DNA of 10,802 nt from the NCBI GenBank assembly GCA_003024985.2, contig PXIH01S0020907.1; one strand, written 5' to 3'. The stretch is from Euperipatoides rowelli. Taxonomy: Eukaryota > Onychophora > Udeonychophora > Euonychophora > Peripatopsidae. Under the pieces are notes generated by a model. The model had not been told where the DNA came from. It was given only the letters and a program-made list of their open reading frames with translations, and made no database searches. Position numbers and translations under genes: made by a program. The stretch's first letter is position 1. Every line of letters begins with the position of its first letter. This document shows positions 1 through 7,350 of this stretch, one piece after another.

Positions 1-689
1 ATAGTGATAATAAATATTATTATCCAACTTAGATGCTATTGAATCTTCTATTGAATTATTTCAATCATATTAATTTTACATACAACGTAAAGTTTCTACA
101 TGGACTCGTGATAGTGACGTAGGCTACTGGCATTAAAATAATGAATCAGATGTTATTCCAGTTAGATTAAAACTATTCTCAGATAAAATTACACTGAAAA
201 CTTTCTTCAACGATAAGTAGAGGTTTTAACTATAATAATATAGCACAGGATTACTCTCTCAACCAAATGCAAATAATGAATGCATAGACAGGGGTTTTAA
301 CTTTCATTTTCAAAGCAATGGTTCTCCCCCTAAACCGATAATACGTGATAATAAAATACGTGAAATAAATACTTTTCTTTGAGAAACTTGTCATGCATAA
401 TCTTGAATAATATATTGACTAATAACTTTTTAGTCCAATATAATGAATCTTCTTAGTAATATCTTGATGTTACTCAACTTTACATTCATTAGGTTAACAG
501 TTTATAATATTACCGTTACATCATGCTCAGTATAATAAAAGTAATTTTACCTGATCTTATTTTCATAAACAAACTTTTCGTGATAATGAAACATATTTTA
601 GATGCTTACATAAACTAACTATATCCCTCATAACAACTAAACTTTTCCCTGCAACTATCCAAAAAATGCAAATTAAGATTACACTACAT
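1..689. other. AT-rich stretch without a recognisable gene
   Basis: This stretch is dense in stop codons in all six frames and holds no coding-like run, no tRNA-like cloverleaf and no clear tandem repeat. It includes short TAGGCTAC-type words near 119-127 that recur across the window. It is best read as intergenic or intronic DNA. Confidence 0.6.
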
Positions 690-717
690 TGCTAGCGTGT
701 GAGTTGACAAGATGGCG

Positions 718-792
718 TCAGGGTAACAACACAAGAAGCTGAACAGCCAATTCAGTGACGTGTTTCCGGTGGATGTTCTTGATAGTGTTCAT
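718..792 (-). other. Very short open frame in a GC-richer patch, doubtful coding
   Basis: Between about 690 and 805 the base composition rises above the AT-rich flanks. On the minus strand an ATG at 792 opens a 24-residue frame (MNTIKNIHRKHVTE, then a leucine-rich end) that stops at 718-720. A pyrimidine-rich run ending in CAG lies just upstream on the same strand near 800-805, so a small exon or a relic of a longer coding region is possible. I do not recognise the peptide, no polyadenylation signal follows closely, and the length is within what chance allows. The composition step is seen; coding is a weak inference. Confidence 0.15.
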
Positions 793-805
793 CTACCTGC
801 TGTAC

Positions 806-1753
806 AAACACATATATTAATGAAAATAAAAAATGAATAATTTTCTAATTATTAAAGTATTTAAATGCATCAATAAAAGAAAAAAAAAACTGGTGAATTT
901 CCTCAACATAAATATCAAGGAAGCATTAATTGGAATCAAGTTAGAAACATTAAATACATATTTAAACAAAAAGATTGCTTCTTAAAATAAAGTTTATTCA
1001 AAAAATTATTCATATATACTGCATTACACATAAGTTAAGCAAACCTAAAAGGTCCAAAAGTTTAGGCAACCTAAAATCATAAACAAAATTCACCCGCCAA
1101 ACAAATACAAAACATTGCCAAGATGTCTTGAGGAGTACTCGAACATTAAATCAATGGCCATGGCAAACATTTAACTAGAACAGGAAAAAAACTATTAATG
1201 GAAAGTGATTAATAAAGAGTCAAAGACTTGAGAAAATAAACACTTAAGCGCAAACAAAACTTGAAATTATAAGTGTATTTCAATTGTTATATGTAGAGGC
1301 TCAAGAAAAGTTCAAATAATTTAACGGTGTCAATTCAGAAAAGATGATATAAAATTGACCAAAGTTCAAAAATTAAAATAACGTTAAGGATCCAGTATAA
1401 TTAGAAAGAGTGTAAAATAAAATCCATCTTATTGATTAATTATTTTGATCTTTTAATATCGTTTAAGCGAAGTTCAGGTAAAGTATAACGTTCAAGGCGC
1501 CAAAAACAGTAGAAACACAGGAAAATTGAAAAATAACCTGATAAGTACTATAGTGATTTAGCTTAGAAGCTGTAGGGAGTTGAGATGTTTGCTGACAAGA
1601 TAGCATTTCTTGTACATACTGTAATTGTAGTTTTGTTTTATTTGTTAATCAGTATTATTTATTTTTATTATCTGTCATATTTTGTAGTTGCATAAAATAA
1701 TCTTTGTTTATTTTATTTACAGTTAGCACAAAAAGATTAAAGATAATTATGTA
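806..1753. other. AT-rich gene-free stretch with strong A-over-T skew
   Basis: No coding frame is visible. From about 820 to 1540 the plus strand is much richer in A than in T (in 1201-1260 there are about 32 A and 10 T), and then the sequence turns T-rich from about 1600 to 1720. The skew could mark a decayed A-rich retroelement or a transcribed region, but nothing in any frame identifies it. Confidence 0.5.
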
Positions 1754-1767
1754 AATTTAGGCAGAGC

Positions 1768-1791
1768 CACGTGATCTCATTAGATCACTTG
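1768..1791. repeat. Short inverted repeat (hairpin), 9 of 10 pairs
   Basis: CACGTGATCT at 1768-1777 is matched by AGATCACTTG at 1782-1791, giving a 10-position stem with one mismatch and a 4-base loop (CATT). The left arm contains the E-box-like hexamer CACGTG. It lies at the left edge of the GC-richer island 1754-2040. A 10-bp palindrome, TAGCCGGCTA, follows at 1814-1823. No function can be assigned. Confidence 0.5.
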
Positions 1792-1820
1792 GGTCTGGCT
1801 AAACACTATGTAATAGCCGG

Positions 1821-2006
1821 CTACGTTTTTTCTGGGCATTCCTGTCTGGTCACGCTCACCATCAGCTCATCGGAGGAATTAGTCATAACATATTTCATGA
1901 TGCGACAGAGGTCTATTAAGTCGGCCCGAGCTCTATACTTCTTCAAGTTCGTACATTTAAGGGGCATGGCGAATATAGCGTGTAGCTGCCATTTCCCCTC
2001 TTCACT
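1821..2006 (-). CDS. Coding-like open frame, 61 codons, unknown protein (exon or remnant)
   Basis: On the minus strand a frame is open from 2006, just after an in-frame TAA at 2009-2007, to a TAG at 1823-1821. It starts SEEGKWQLHAIFAMPLKC, continues through KKYRARADLIDLCRIMKY and ends in VTRQECPEKT. The residue mix is balanced, with charged and hydrophobic residues alternating and Trp and Cys present, as in a folded protein. It lacks an initiator at its 5' edge, which fits an internal or terminal exon or a transposon relic. An AG lies at the 5' edge (AAG before TGAAGAG) and a TACTAAT branch-point-like word lies only a few bases upstream, closer than usual. The opposite strand is also open here over 89 codons (1771-2040, GTG start), but its Ser/Leu/Phe-rich composition looks like an antisense shadow. 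I do not recognise a family. Coding on minus is an inference. Confidence 0.35.
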   Translation of the reverse strand, partial: SEEGKWQLHAIFAMPLKCTNLKKYRARADLIDLCRIMKYVMTNSSDELMVSVTRQECPEKT

Positions 2007-2186
2007 TTATAACATATTAGTAACCTTCTTACATTTATAACTAAAATAGGGAAAGTCAGCTGGTATCTTTAGATATCCAGAGTGCTAGAGTAGGCTATCT
2101 ACACTTGGAATTATACGTATCAACTCGTTACGAGTGCTGGAAACAACGGAAGTTTGTCTATCGTTACTTCATGTACAGCTGTTATT

Positions 2187-2198
2187 GTCAAAGGTAAG
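2187..2198 (+). other. Candidate splice donor (AAAG|GTAAGC)
   Basis: TCAAAG followed by GTAAGCATT matches the metazoan 5' splice site consensus closely, with the exon boundary at 2192/2193. The sequence before it (about 2050-2192) is less AT-rich than its surroundings. An ATG at 2169 would read MYSCYCQ before the donor, and another frame reads LETTEVCLSLLHVQLLLSK. No matching acceptor or promoter can be tied to it, so this may be a 5' untranslated exon or a chance match. Confidence 0.25.
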
Positions 2199-2403
2199 CA
2201 TTACCTCTTATACAACATTGTATAATCACTTGTTATTATCCCTGAACAATACAAATATGTTAACACCCAATACTTCTAGTATGTTTCTTTTGCAATCACG
2301 CATGATAGACATTTGTTTACTCATTAGTCATATAGTTAATGATAGCCTGCACCAACGTTCACTCAGCTTTCCATTCTTTCGTACCTGAACTTCACTCTGC
2401 ATA

Positions 2404-2445
2404 TTGTAGTGTTTCTGAGCCATACAGCGCTTAGAAACATTACAA
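2404..2445. repeat. 17-bp stem hairpin with G-T wobble pairs
   Basis: The left arm 2404-2420 and right arm 2429-2445 form a 17-position stem. Fifteen pairs are Watson-Crick and the other two are G-T, which would be G-U in RNA read from the plus strand. The loop is 8 bases (CATACAGC). Having both exceptions as wobbles suits an RNA hairpin, but the stem is shorter than a typical animal pre-microRNA and does not extend outward. It could equally be a decayed DNA inverted repeat. Confidence 0.4.
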
Positions 2446-3100
2446 CTGTCTCCTTGACGTGGAATTTAATATACAGATACTCATCAAATTTTTTTTTCAA
2501 TTACTACAAATTAGTTAGCCTACATTCTGCCTAAGGCGAAGATCCTTGCGATAATTGTGCAAACAGATATTATAACTTTGCAAACAACTAATAGACCCTT
2601 ATCACAGAAGATAGACTAAACGTTGCAAAAGGAAGAAATTATGCTGCAGTCAAGAAAATATACCTACTGACTTTATTTATTTCAAATTAAACAGACAATA
2701 CTTTAGTTACTAGGGGGAAATAACAAAGTGCACTTTAATTTTTTTTTCTCATTCTCTAAATTTGAAAATAATTATTTAGACAATAAGCATGCAATACATT
2801 TGTTTTTCATTCATTTGATTATATTGTTTTTTTTATTCCATTTATTAATTAACTATTACAAATTGAACTGCAGTATAAAAGTTTCTAGATTTAAAAATAT
2901 TTGCACAAGTTAAAATTTAAGGTGATTATTGTTTATTATTATTATAAAGGTACAGTATTACTATCTGTCAGCAAACAAAAAGTATTTAGTAGGTTATGGA
3001 ATGTGCAATTTGGAACTCAGACTAGGAAAGGAGAAAAAAAGGGGTCCATGATTCCAATGCAATTCCAATAAAGAAGGGGTAAAGCTAATGCGATCGCGTA
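2446..3100. other. AT-rich stretch without a recognisable gene
   Basis: The sequence is T-rich and low-complexity. The open frame at 2728-2913 is an artefact of T runs: it encodes mostly Phe, Leu, Ile and Asn and has no motif. No tRNA, tandem repeat or coding signal is seen. Confidence 0.6.
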
Positions 3101-3107
3101 TGGGGTT

Positions 3108-3152
3108 TTACGAAACAACGGTAGCTTTAGGGGGGTTGTGGTGGAGTGGAAC
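3108..3152 (-). CDS. Candidate short terminal exon (14 codons plus stop)
   Basis: On the minus strand a pyrimidine run (CCTTTTTTTCTAG) ends at 3153, a strong acceptor-like signal. The sequence after it reads VPLHHNPPKATVVS and stops with TAA at 3110-3108. The reading is short, the phase of the preceding exon is unknown, and no AATAAA follows close by on this strand. The patch 3030-3155 is less AT-rich than its flanks. A partner exon cannot be named. The 3829-4023 exon upstream on the same strand has its own stop and polyadenylation signal, so the two would have to be alternatives or separate genes. Confidence 0.2.
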   Translation of the reverse strand, partial: VPLHHNPPKATVVS

Positions 3153-3155
3153 CTA

Positions 3156-3640
3156 GAAAAAAAGGTTATACAATAATGCACAAAATATAAATATGATGTA
3201 ACCCTTTACCTTATGCTAGATTCGATCCCTCTTATAATTATCTAAACTAAACTAAAGATAAATGCGTGTGATGTGTATCAGAGAATATGCAAGTAATTAC
3301 TTTTAGAAAATAAGTTTATTGAACATCTACAAGGAATTGGGAAGGAATCAGTGTACAGTTCGAGCAACGCTCTAATGTAAATTTTATATTTTATATATTT
3401 GAAAAGATGGCGTTTCGGGTTTCCCCTTACCTATAAAACAGTTTTAGATTAATGGCGGAAAAGTTCTTCCGATCTATCTAATGTCTTTACTAATTTATTT
3501 CTGTGGCAATAAAAATAAATGTAATTAATTTTGGATGATTAAATATAGTCACCTACGCCAGATGCCTTTGATGATTCTTTTTGATGTTGAAAAGACGATT
3601 ACCTCACACCCTGAATATTAATACGAAGTTACTTTATGGC
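3156..3640. other. AT-rich stretch without a recognisable gene
   Basis: No open frame or repeat of note is present. The GATTCGATCC word near 3220 resembles part of a tRNA T-arm, but no cloverleaf can be built around it. Confidence 0.5.
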
Positions 3641-3713
3641 TAGCTGGAGCAGAAAGAGGGCTTTCTTTCTTTAGTCCAGTAGCTTCAAACCTAGCTGGGA
3701 GAAATCCTGCAAT

Positions 3714-3719
3714 TTTATT
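3714..3719 (-). promoter_or_regulatory. Polyadenylation signal AATAAA for the minus-strand exon
   Basis: TTTATT on the plus strand reads AATAAA on minus, about 110 bases after the stop codon at 3829-3831. The spacing and the still-elevated GC between stop and signal fit a short 3' untranslated region. A single hexamer is weak evidence alone, but its position relative to the open frame supports it. Confidence 0.4.
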
Positions 3720-3828
3720 GGTCAGCTAGGTATTTGAGGCAGAGGGGTGGAGGTAATGTTCAGAATGTACAGTTGGTCTCTTGGTCACGTGATAAAATCC
3801 TGACAGGTGTCTTGTGAGTTCCTCAAGT

Positions 3829-4023
3829 CTAGTCAGGATGCAGTGACAGATGTTGGAGGTGTTGGAGAAGTCTGTCTTCCAGAAGAGGGAAAATGCTGCA
3901 GTCTACTCCAGCTGTTCCAATAAGGTCAGGCAGTCCAGGATATGGGGTGGAATATCCAGGCATTGGTGGAAGATGATGTTCTTGCAGAACATCATCTTCC
4001 ACTAATTTAAATCTCAGCCACAA
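3829..4023 (-). CDS. Probable 3' terminal exon, proline-rich C-terminus of an unknown protein
   Basis: The minus-strand frame reads WLRFKLVEDDVLQEHHLPPM, then PGYSTPYPGLPDLIGT, and ends DRLLQHLQHLSLHPD before TGA at 3831-3829. The proline/tyrosine/glycine segment followed by an amphipathic leucine-rich tail looks like a real protein C-terminus. The frame is open upstream to a TAA near 4050, but the true 5' edge is probably a splice acceptor. Candidates on minus are GGCTGAG before ATTTAAA (around 4015) and AAATTAG before TGGAAG (around 4005). AATAAA follows at 3719-3714, and the whole block 3640-4025 is GC-richer than its flanks. A perfect 17-bp inverted repeat lies within the coding part at 3966-4002. 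I do not recognise the protein; a transposon-derived tail is the main alternative. Confidence 0.45.
   Translation of the reverse strand: MWLRFKLVEDDVLQEHHLPPMPGYSTPYPGLPDLIGTAGVDCSIFPLLEDRLLQHLQHLSLHPD
3966..4002. repeat. Perfect 17-bp inverted repeat with 3-base loop
   Basis: GTGGAAGATGATGTTCT at 3966-3982 is exactly complementary to AGAACATCATCTTCCAC at 3986-4002, with TGC between. It falls in the open frame encoding VEDDVLQEHHLPP on the minus strand. A perfect stem this long and this mixed in sequence with so short a loop is not expected by chance in 10 kb. It points to a fold-back duplication by template switching, or to a selected hairpin. Confidence 0.9.
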
Positions 4024-4214
4024 GTTATGTTTACAAAAGATAACAGATTACAGGTAATCTTTTTAATAATAAAAACAAAGTGATTTAAATTTGCTTAGCT
4101 CCCCAATTAAATAATTTTGCATGAAATATTTAATGTATATAAAGATACAAAGGGGCTAAGATGTAGTGGCAAGAAGCATAAGATAAATAAAACATAAATA
4201 AGATAATTATACCA

Positions 4215-4232
4215 TAGCTTTAATTAAAGCTA
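4215..4232. repeat. 18-bp perfect palindrome, A/T-rich
   Basis: TAGCTTTAATTAAAGCTA is its own reverse complement with no spacer. It lies within an AT-rich gap just downstream (minus sense) of the reverse transcriptase remnant. Low complexity makes a chance origin more likely than for the 3966-4002 repeat. No function is evident. Confidence 0.6.
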
Positions 4233-4256
4233 ATATTATTATTAAAATATGAATTA

Positions 4257-4714
4257 TTACAATTGACTTGACGAATTCAATGACATTCCACAATCATGAA
4301 TCTGTGTAACAATATTATTAATAATAACCTGAGATGAGGATTGAAGATTAGTTTTAAAATCAATGTTAATAATAGTAAGGTCATCTATAAATTTGAAAGG
4401 ATTAGCTGTGTTAAGACCAATAGAATTAGTGGCTATAATAAATAGTAGACAGATCCCTGAGGGACACCATTTTAACTAAGAAAAGTAATAAATTCAAGTT
4501 GAACAGATGATTTAAGAAAGTGAGATCGATCACATAAAAACGAAGAAATCCATTTAACAATGGATCCAGGTATTTCAAAGTGTAAAAGAGCATTAATAAC
4601 TAAGTTATAATCCAAAAAATCAAAGGCTTTGTTTAAATCAGTTAACAATGGTAACAGCTTTATTCCTAGGATTTTCAAGGGCTTCGAGAATTGAATTGAT
4701 ATATAATTCCTCAT
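4257..4714 (-). pseudogene. Decayed non-LTR retrotransposon reverse transcriptase (palm fragment)
   Basis: A minus-strand frame from 4714 carries the reverse transcriptase motif A region: TDLNKAFDFLDY with the catalytic-type Asp at about residue 26. It then has a typical LxxxxIPGSIVKWISSFLCDRS stretch. An in-frame TAA at 4474-4472 interrupts it, and immediately after in the same frame comes GVPQGS (4468-4451), the conserved motif B. A TAG follows soon after. The frame then shifts, and the second frame gives FKFIDDLTII with the catalytic F/Y-x-D-D box at 4391-4374, then a stretch ending CGMSLNSSSQL before TAA at 4259-4257. The order A, GVPQGS, xxDD and their spacing are diagnostic of an RNA-directed DNA polymerase palm, and the wording resembles Jockey/CR1/L2-type LINEs. 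Two stops and a frameshift show it is dead. No endonuclease domain, 3' tail or target-site duplication could be seen. Confidence 0.85.
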
Positions 4715-4785
4715 AACTTTAATTTCTTTGAAAGTATCATATCCTTTCAGTGTAGTACACTAGTATGTATCGAATTTTAAAATAT

Positions 4786-4820
4786 TTAATTTAATTTTTT
4801 ATAATTTAAAATTAAATTAA
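4786..4820. repeat. 13-bp inverted repeat, A/T only
   Basis: TTAATTTAATTTT at 4786-4798 is complementary to AAAATTAAATTAA at 4808-4820, with a 9-base spacer. It lies just beyond the 5' end of the reverse transcriptase remnant. Because both arms contain only A and T it may simply reflect local low complexity. Confidence 0.5.
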
Positions 4821-5900
4821 TAAATTACCGTATCACGCGGTGATCTTAACTATCTTATTTTTTCAATAACTTTTGTAATTGAAAGTAATAAATTAATATA
4901 ATTTGCTACTAATAAACTAATAAATTACTATACTTACTAGGACACTGATAGGCACTGTACTGAAAGTAGTGTGAATTCATCAATGAATGTTGGTAAAATC
5001 ACGTGGGAATCAATATAATGTAAGTGGACAAATGATTGGCTGTTTTGGGGCATATTGCAGCCAAGGAGTTTGCTAGGCAGACACTAGTATCTCAATAGTC
5101 TCATAGGTACACCATTATGATAAGGTTAAGACCAAACTAGATTTATTAAATTTAAAATCAAATTAATATTTGATTGAGATATCAATTCAATAAAAAGGTT
5201 CTTCATATACTTAAATGACAATAAAGTCTATTAGTATATATATAAATAAATAAAAAGCTTTAATAATAATAGTAATCAGAAATTTGACACAAAGATTTTT
5301 AGGGGTCCACCATTGTACTATTAGACACATAATAAACACCTTCCTGAAGACCAAAACTTTAGAAAACATAAATCAATCAAAAAAGAGTAATTACAAATTT
5401 AGCTCATTTACGATCAGGTGACATTGGTGCCGACGTTTTTAATTTTTTTTAATGTTTTGTTGTAAGGGTAATAAATTGGCTGTTAAACTACAAGATCCAA
5501 TATTTGCTGTTAAAAATTAAAGTAGGCTACCATTGGCTACCATTTTTTTTTTGTTTTTACTTAATCCTAAAATCAAATGTTTAGCTGGAACTAAATTAAA
5601 AGTTGTTTATTGTATTTTATATAGATTCATTACTAATGCACTAATGTGTAACCGGTAGCCTACATTCTATAATAGAAAAAAAAGGAATCTAAGCTGCCTC
5701 AGATAACAGCTTAAAGTTGTAATACCATCTTAGTTTGTAACATTGTTGATAGTTTCCTTAATTTCAACTAGGCCTAGCCTAATTATGCCTATCTATAAAT
5801 CTATATAAATTTTTAAAAATTAAATTTGCTGCAGAATTTCTTTTTGTAGAGATTTAATTACCAGGATTTATAAATAGGCTATTCCTATTTTTATTAAGGT
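4821..5900. other. AT-rich stretch without a recognisable gene
   Basis: No coding frame is seen. A slightly GC-richer patch at about 4975-5110 has no convincing open frame. An 8-bp hairpin lies at 5156-5175 (AATCAAAT, TAAT, ATTTGATT). GGCTAC-type words cluster at 5523-5545 and 5650-5665. The region would be intergenic, or intron 5' of the exon at 5923. Confidence 0.55.
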
Positions 5901-5922
5901 TTTAATTTTTTTATTTGAATAG

Positions 5923-6113
5923 AGCCACTGGCTGAAGAAGTTAGGGATCCAGATCCTCTTGAATTGGAAGAAGGTGAAGGGGAAGAGGATGAAGTACAGA
6001 TTCTAACACCACCAATAGAAACTCCTAAAGAAAATCCTAAAAAACGTAAAGCAAAAGATGAAGGGTCAGAAAAAAATAAACGGAAATTTGCTGAAAGTGG
6101 TGAAGATATAAAG
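5923..6113 (+). CDS. Probable internal exon, acidic then Lys-rich nuclear-type protein segment
   Basis: A T-rich tract ending TTTGAATAG precedes 5923, and AAG|GTGACT follows at 6113/6114, giving acceptor and donor signals around a 191-bp exon. The upstream frame boundary is a TGA inside the putative intron, so splicing is needed. Two bases finish a codon, then 63 codons read PLAEEVRDPDPLELEEGEGE, EDEVQILTPPIETPKENP and KKRKAKDEGSEKNKRK, ending SGEDIK. The first part is strongly acidic. The second has a KKRK cluster and a second basic cluster about 11 residues later, like a bipartite nuclear localisation signal. The segment is probably disordered. I do not recognise the protein; a nuclear or nucleolar role is an inference from composition only. 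Codons are A/T-ending like the local DNA, which suits a resident gene. Confidence 0.6.
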
Positions 6114-6344
6114 GTGACTTCCAATTTTTTAAATATTAGCTTTAATATTTTTGCTATTTAAAGTTAGCTTTTTATTTTATTTAGCTTACTTTTTTTTTAT
6201 TTTATATCTTTGGTTTGCTTAAGTTTATGAAAAAATAATATAAATTAATATTTTAGCCTATAAAAAAAACAAAAAAAAAAACAATCCAAATGTATGTATT
6301 ANAAGATAGGTTAATAGAAATGCTCTAATTAATTTTATTTACAG

Positions 6345-6362
6345 ATCAGATGTCTCACTTAG
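6345..6362 (+). CDS. Candidate terminal exon end of the 5923-6113 gene
   Basis: AATTTTATTTACAG ending at 6344 is a good 3' splice site. Joining 6113 to 6345 keeps phase 0 and adds only IRCLT before TAG at 6360-6362, with a 231-bp intron. AATAAA lies at 6412-6417, about 50 bases past the stop, so the terminal exon would run to roughly 6430-6445. The three signals agree with each other, but the added coding part is tiny and other acceptors further downstream cannot be excluded. The GC-richer sequence after 6345 could instead be the start of the retroelement remnant at 6498. Confidence 0.35.
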   Translation: MRCLT

Positions 6363-6411
6363 CAAGCGTGTGATGGGGGTGTTACCTGCTCTTCTCTATC
6401 GGGGCAGGGAT

Positions 6412-6417
6412 AATAAA
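6412..6417 (+). promoter_or_regulatory. Polyadenylation signal AATAAA
   Basis: The hexamer lies in GATAATAAAGGG, downstream of the candidate stop at 6360-6362, and a T/C-rich run follows. It supports a transcript end near 6430-6445. In AT-rich DNA this hexamer is common, so confidence rests on its position. Confidence 0.3.
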
Positions 6418-6497
6418 GGGTTTCTCCTCCTTAATCCTATATTAGCCGGTTTGAACTGTTATTTCGTTAGGTTACGTTTAATTCCAATTATTTATTC

Positions 6498-6940
6498 AGA
6501 TATGAGATTAACTGTCTAAAAAGCAAAAATCGGCAACTTGAAACCAACTGACTGTATAAAATTCAAGACATAAAGAACCCTGATATAACAAAAAAGGTAC
6601 ATGTTGACAAACTAAAACCTTACAAACAAAGAAAATTTATAGAAGATGATGAAATTAACGATACTTACCCCATGCCTATGCATAGTAAATATCCGAATGC
6701 CTTAAAAATATCCCTATTATCACTTTCCCAACAGAGGAAACTGATGAAGAAGAGGACACAAATAATTCAGATAAAACTGAGAGAAAATTTAGCTAATCCA
6801 ATATGAGGATTACCTATTATCGCTGCAAGGAGCCTATAAGACAACAACGCCATCTGACGAGGTGACGAGGGTCAAAAATTCTCAACAGCAGCACTCAGGC
6901 CTCGGGTAGCAATGAGGATAGTGACGATCAGCTTATTTAG
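6498..6940 (+). pseudogene. Decayed Ty3/Gypsy-like integrase C-terminal tail
   Basis: One frame from about 6498 reads YEINCLKSKNRQLETN, a TGA stop at 6549-6551, then LYKIQDIKNPDITKKV and HVDKLKPYKQRKF at 6600-6638, continuing to about 6710. The pattern of YxIQ followed after about a dozen residues by the V-HVD-LKPY box is the typical end of the chromodomain-less GPY/F-type C-terminal module of Ty3/Gypsy integrases. A frameshift near 6700 leads into a second frame with an acidic linker (FPTEETDEEEDTNNSDK). A stop at about 6794 and a basic tail (RITYYRCKEPIRQQRHL) follow, with more stops before 6940. Such an acidic-then-arginine-rich end is common after Gypsy integrases. The catalytic core is absent, so this is a truncated dead copy. 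No LTR pair was found. Confidence 0.55.
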
Positions 6941-7345
6941 ATTGAAGACCCACAAAACATACATGTGTACTTCCTGCAAAGTAGAAGTTTGAAATAATAT
7001 CAAAATCTTTTATTACCTAGGTAAAATCAAAAGAAAATTTGAATGGCCATTCCAAAATGTTATACATAATAAATAAATAAAATTTTGCAATCAAAAAAAA
7101 AAAAGGAAATCAAATGAAATAAATAAATTTAAAACTCATATAAAATTTAGTATTAAAAATTAAAATTAATTACTAAAATATGGAAACCTAAAGAAAATAA
7201 AGATAAGAACTTAAGAAATGTATAGAAATTTCTTTAATAATAAAATTTCATCAATAAAATTCAAATATGTTTTAACTTGAAATTTTTTTTGCAAAGGAAA
7301 TTTCACTTAAAACAGTAATGTTAAAAAAAAAGTCACTTTTGAAGT
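6941..7345. other. A-rich gene-free stretch
   Basis: The sequence is A-rich with poly-A runs (7096-7106, 7324-7331) and no coding frame. It separates the integrase remnant from the GC-richer island at 7351-7770. Confidence 0.5.
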
Positions 7346-7350
7346 GGTGC

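Noticed and set aside
2728-2913. Phe/Leu/Ile-rich open frame that could suggest a membrane peptide
   Set aside because: It comes from T-rich low-complexity DNA with no flanking gene signals.
3210-3240. tRNA T-arm-like word GATTCGATCC
   Set aside because: No acceptor stem, anticodon arm or A box can be placed at the right spacing.
5894-6124. Minus-strand open frame rich in Ser and Phe
   Set aside because: It is antisense to the better supported plus-strand exon, and its Ser-rich content mirrors the Glu/Lys-rich codons there.
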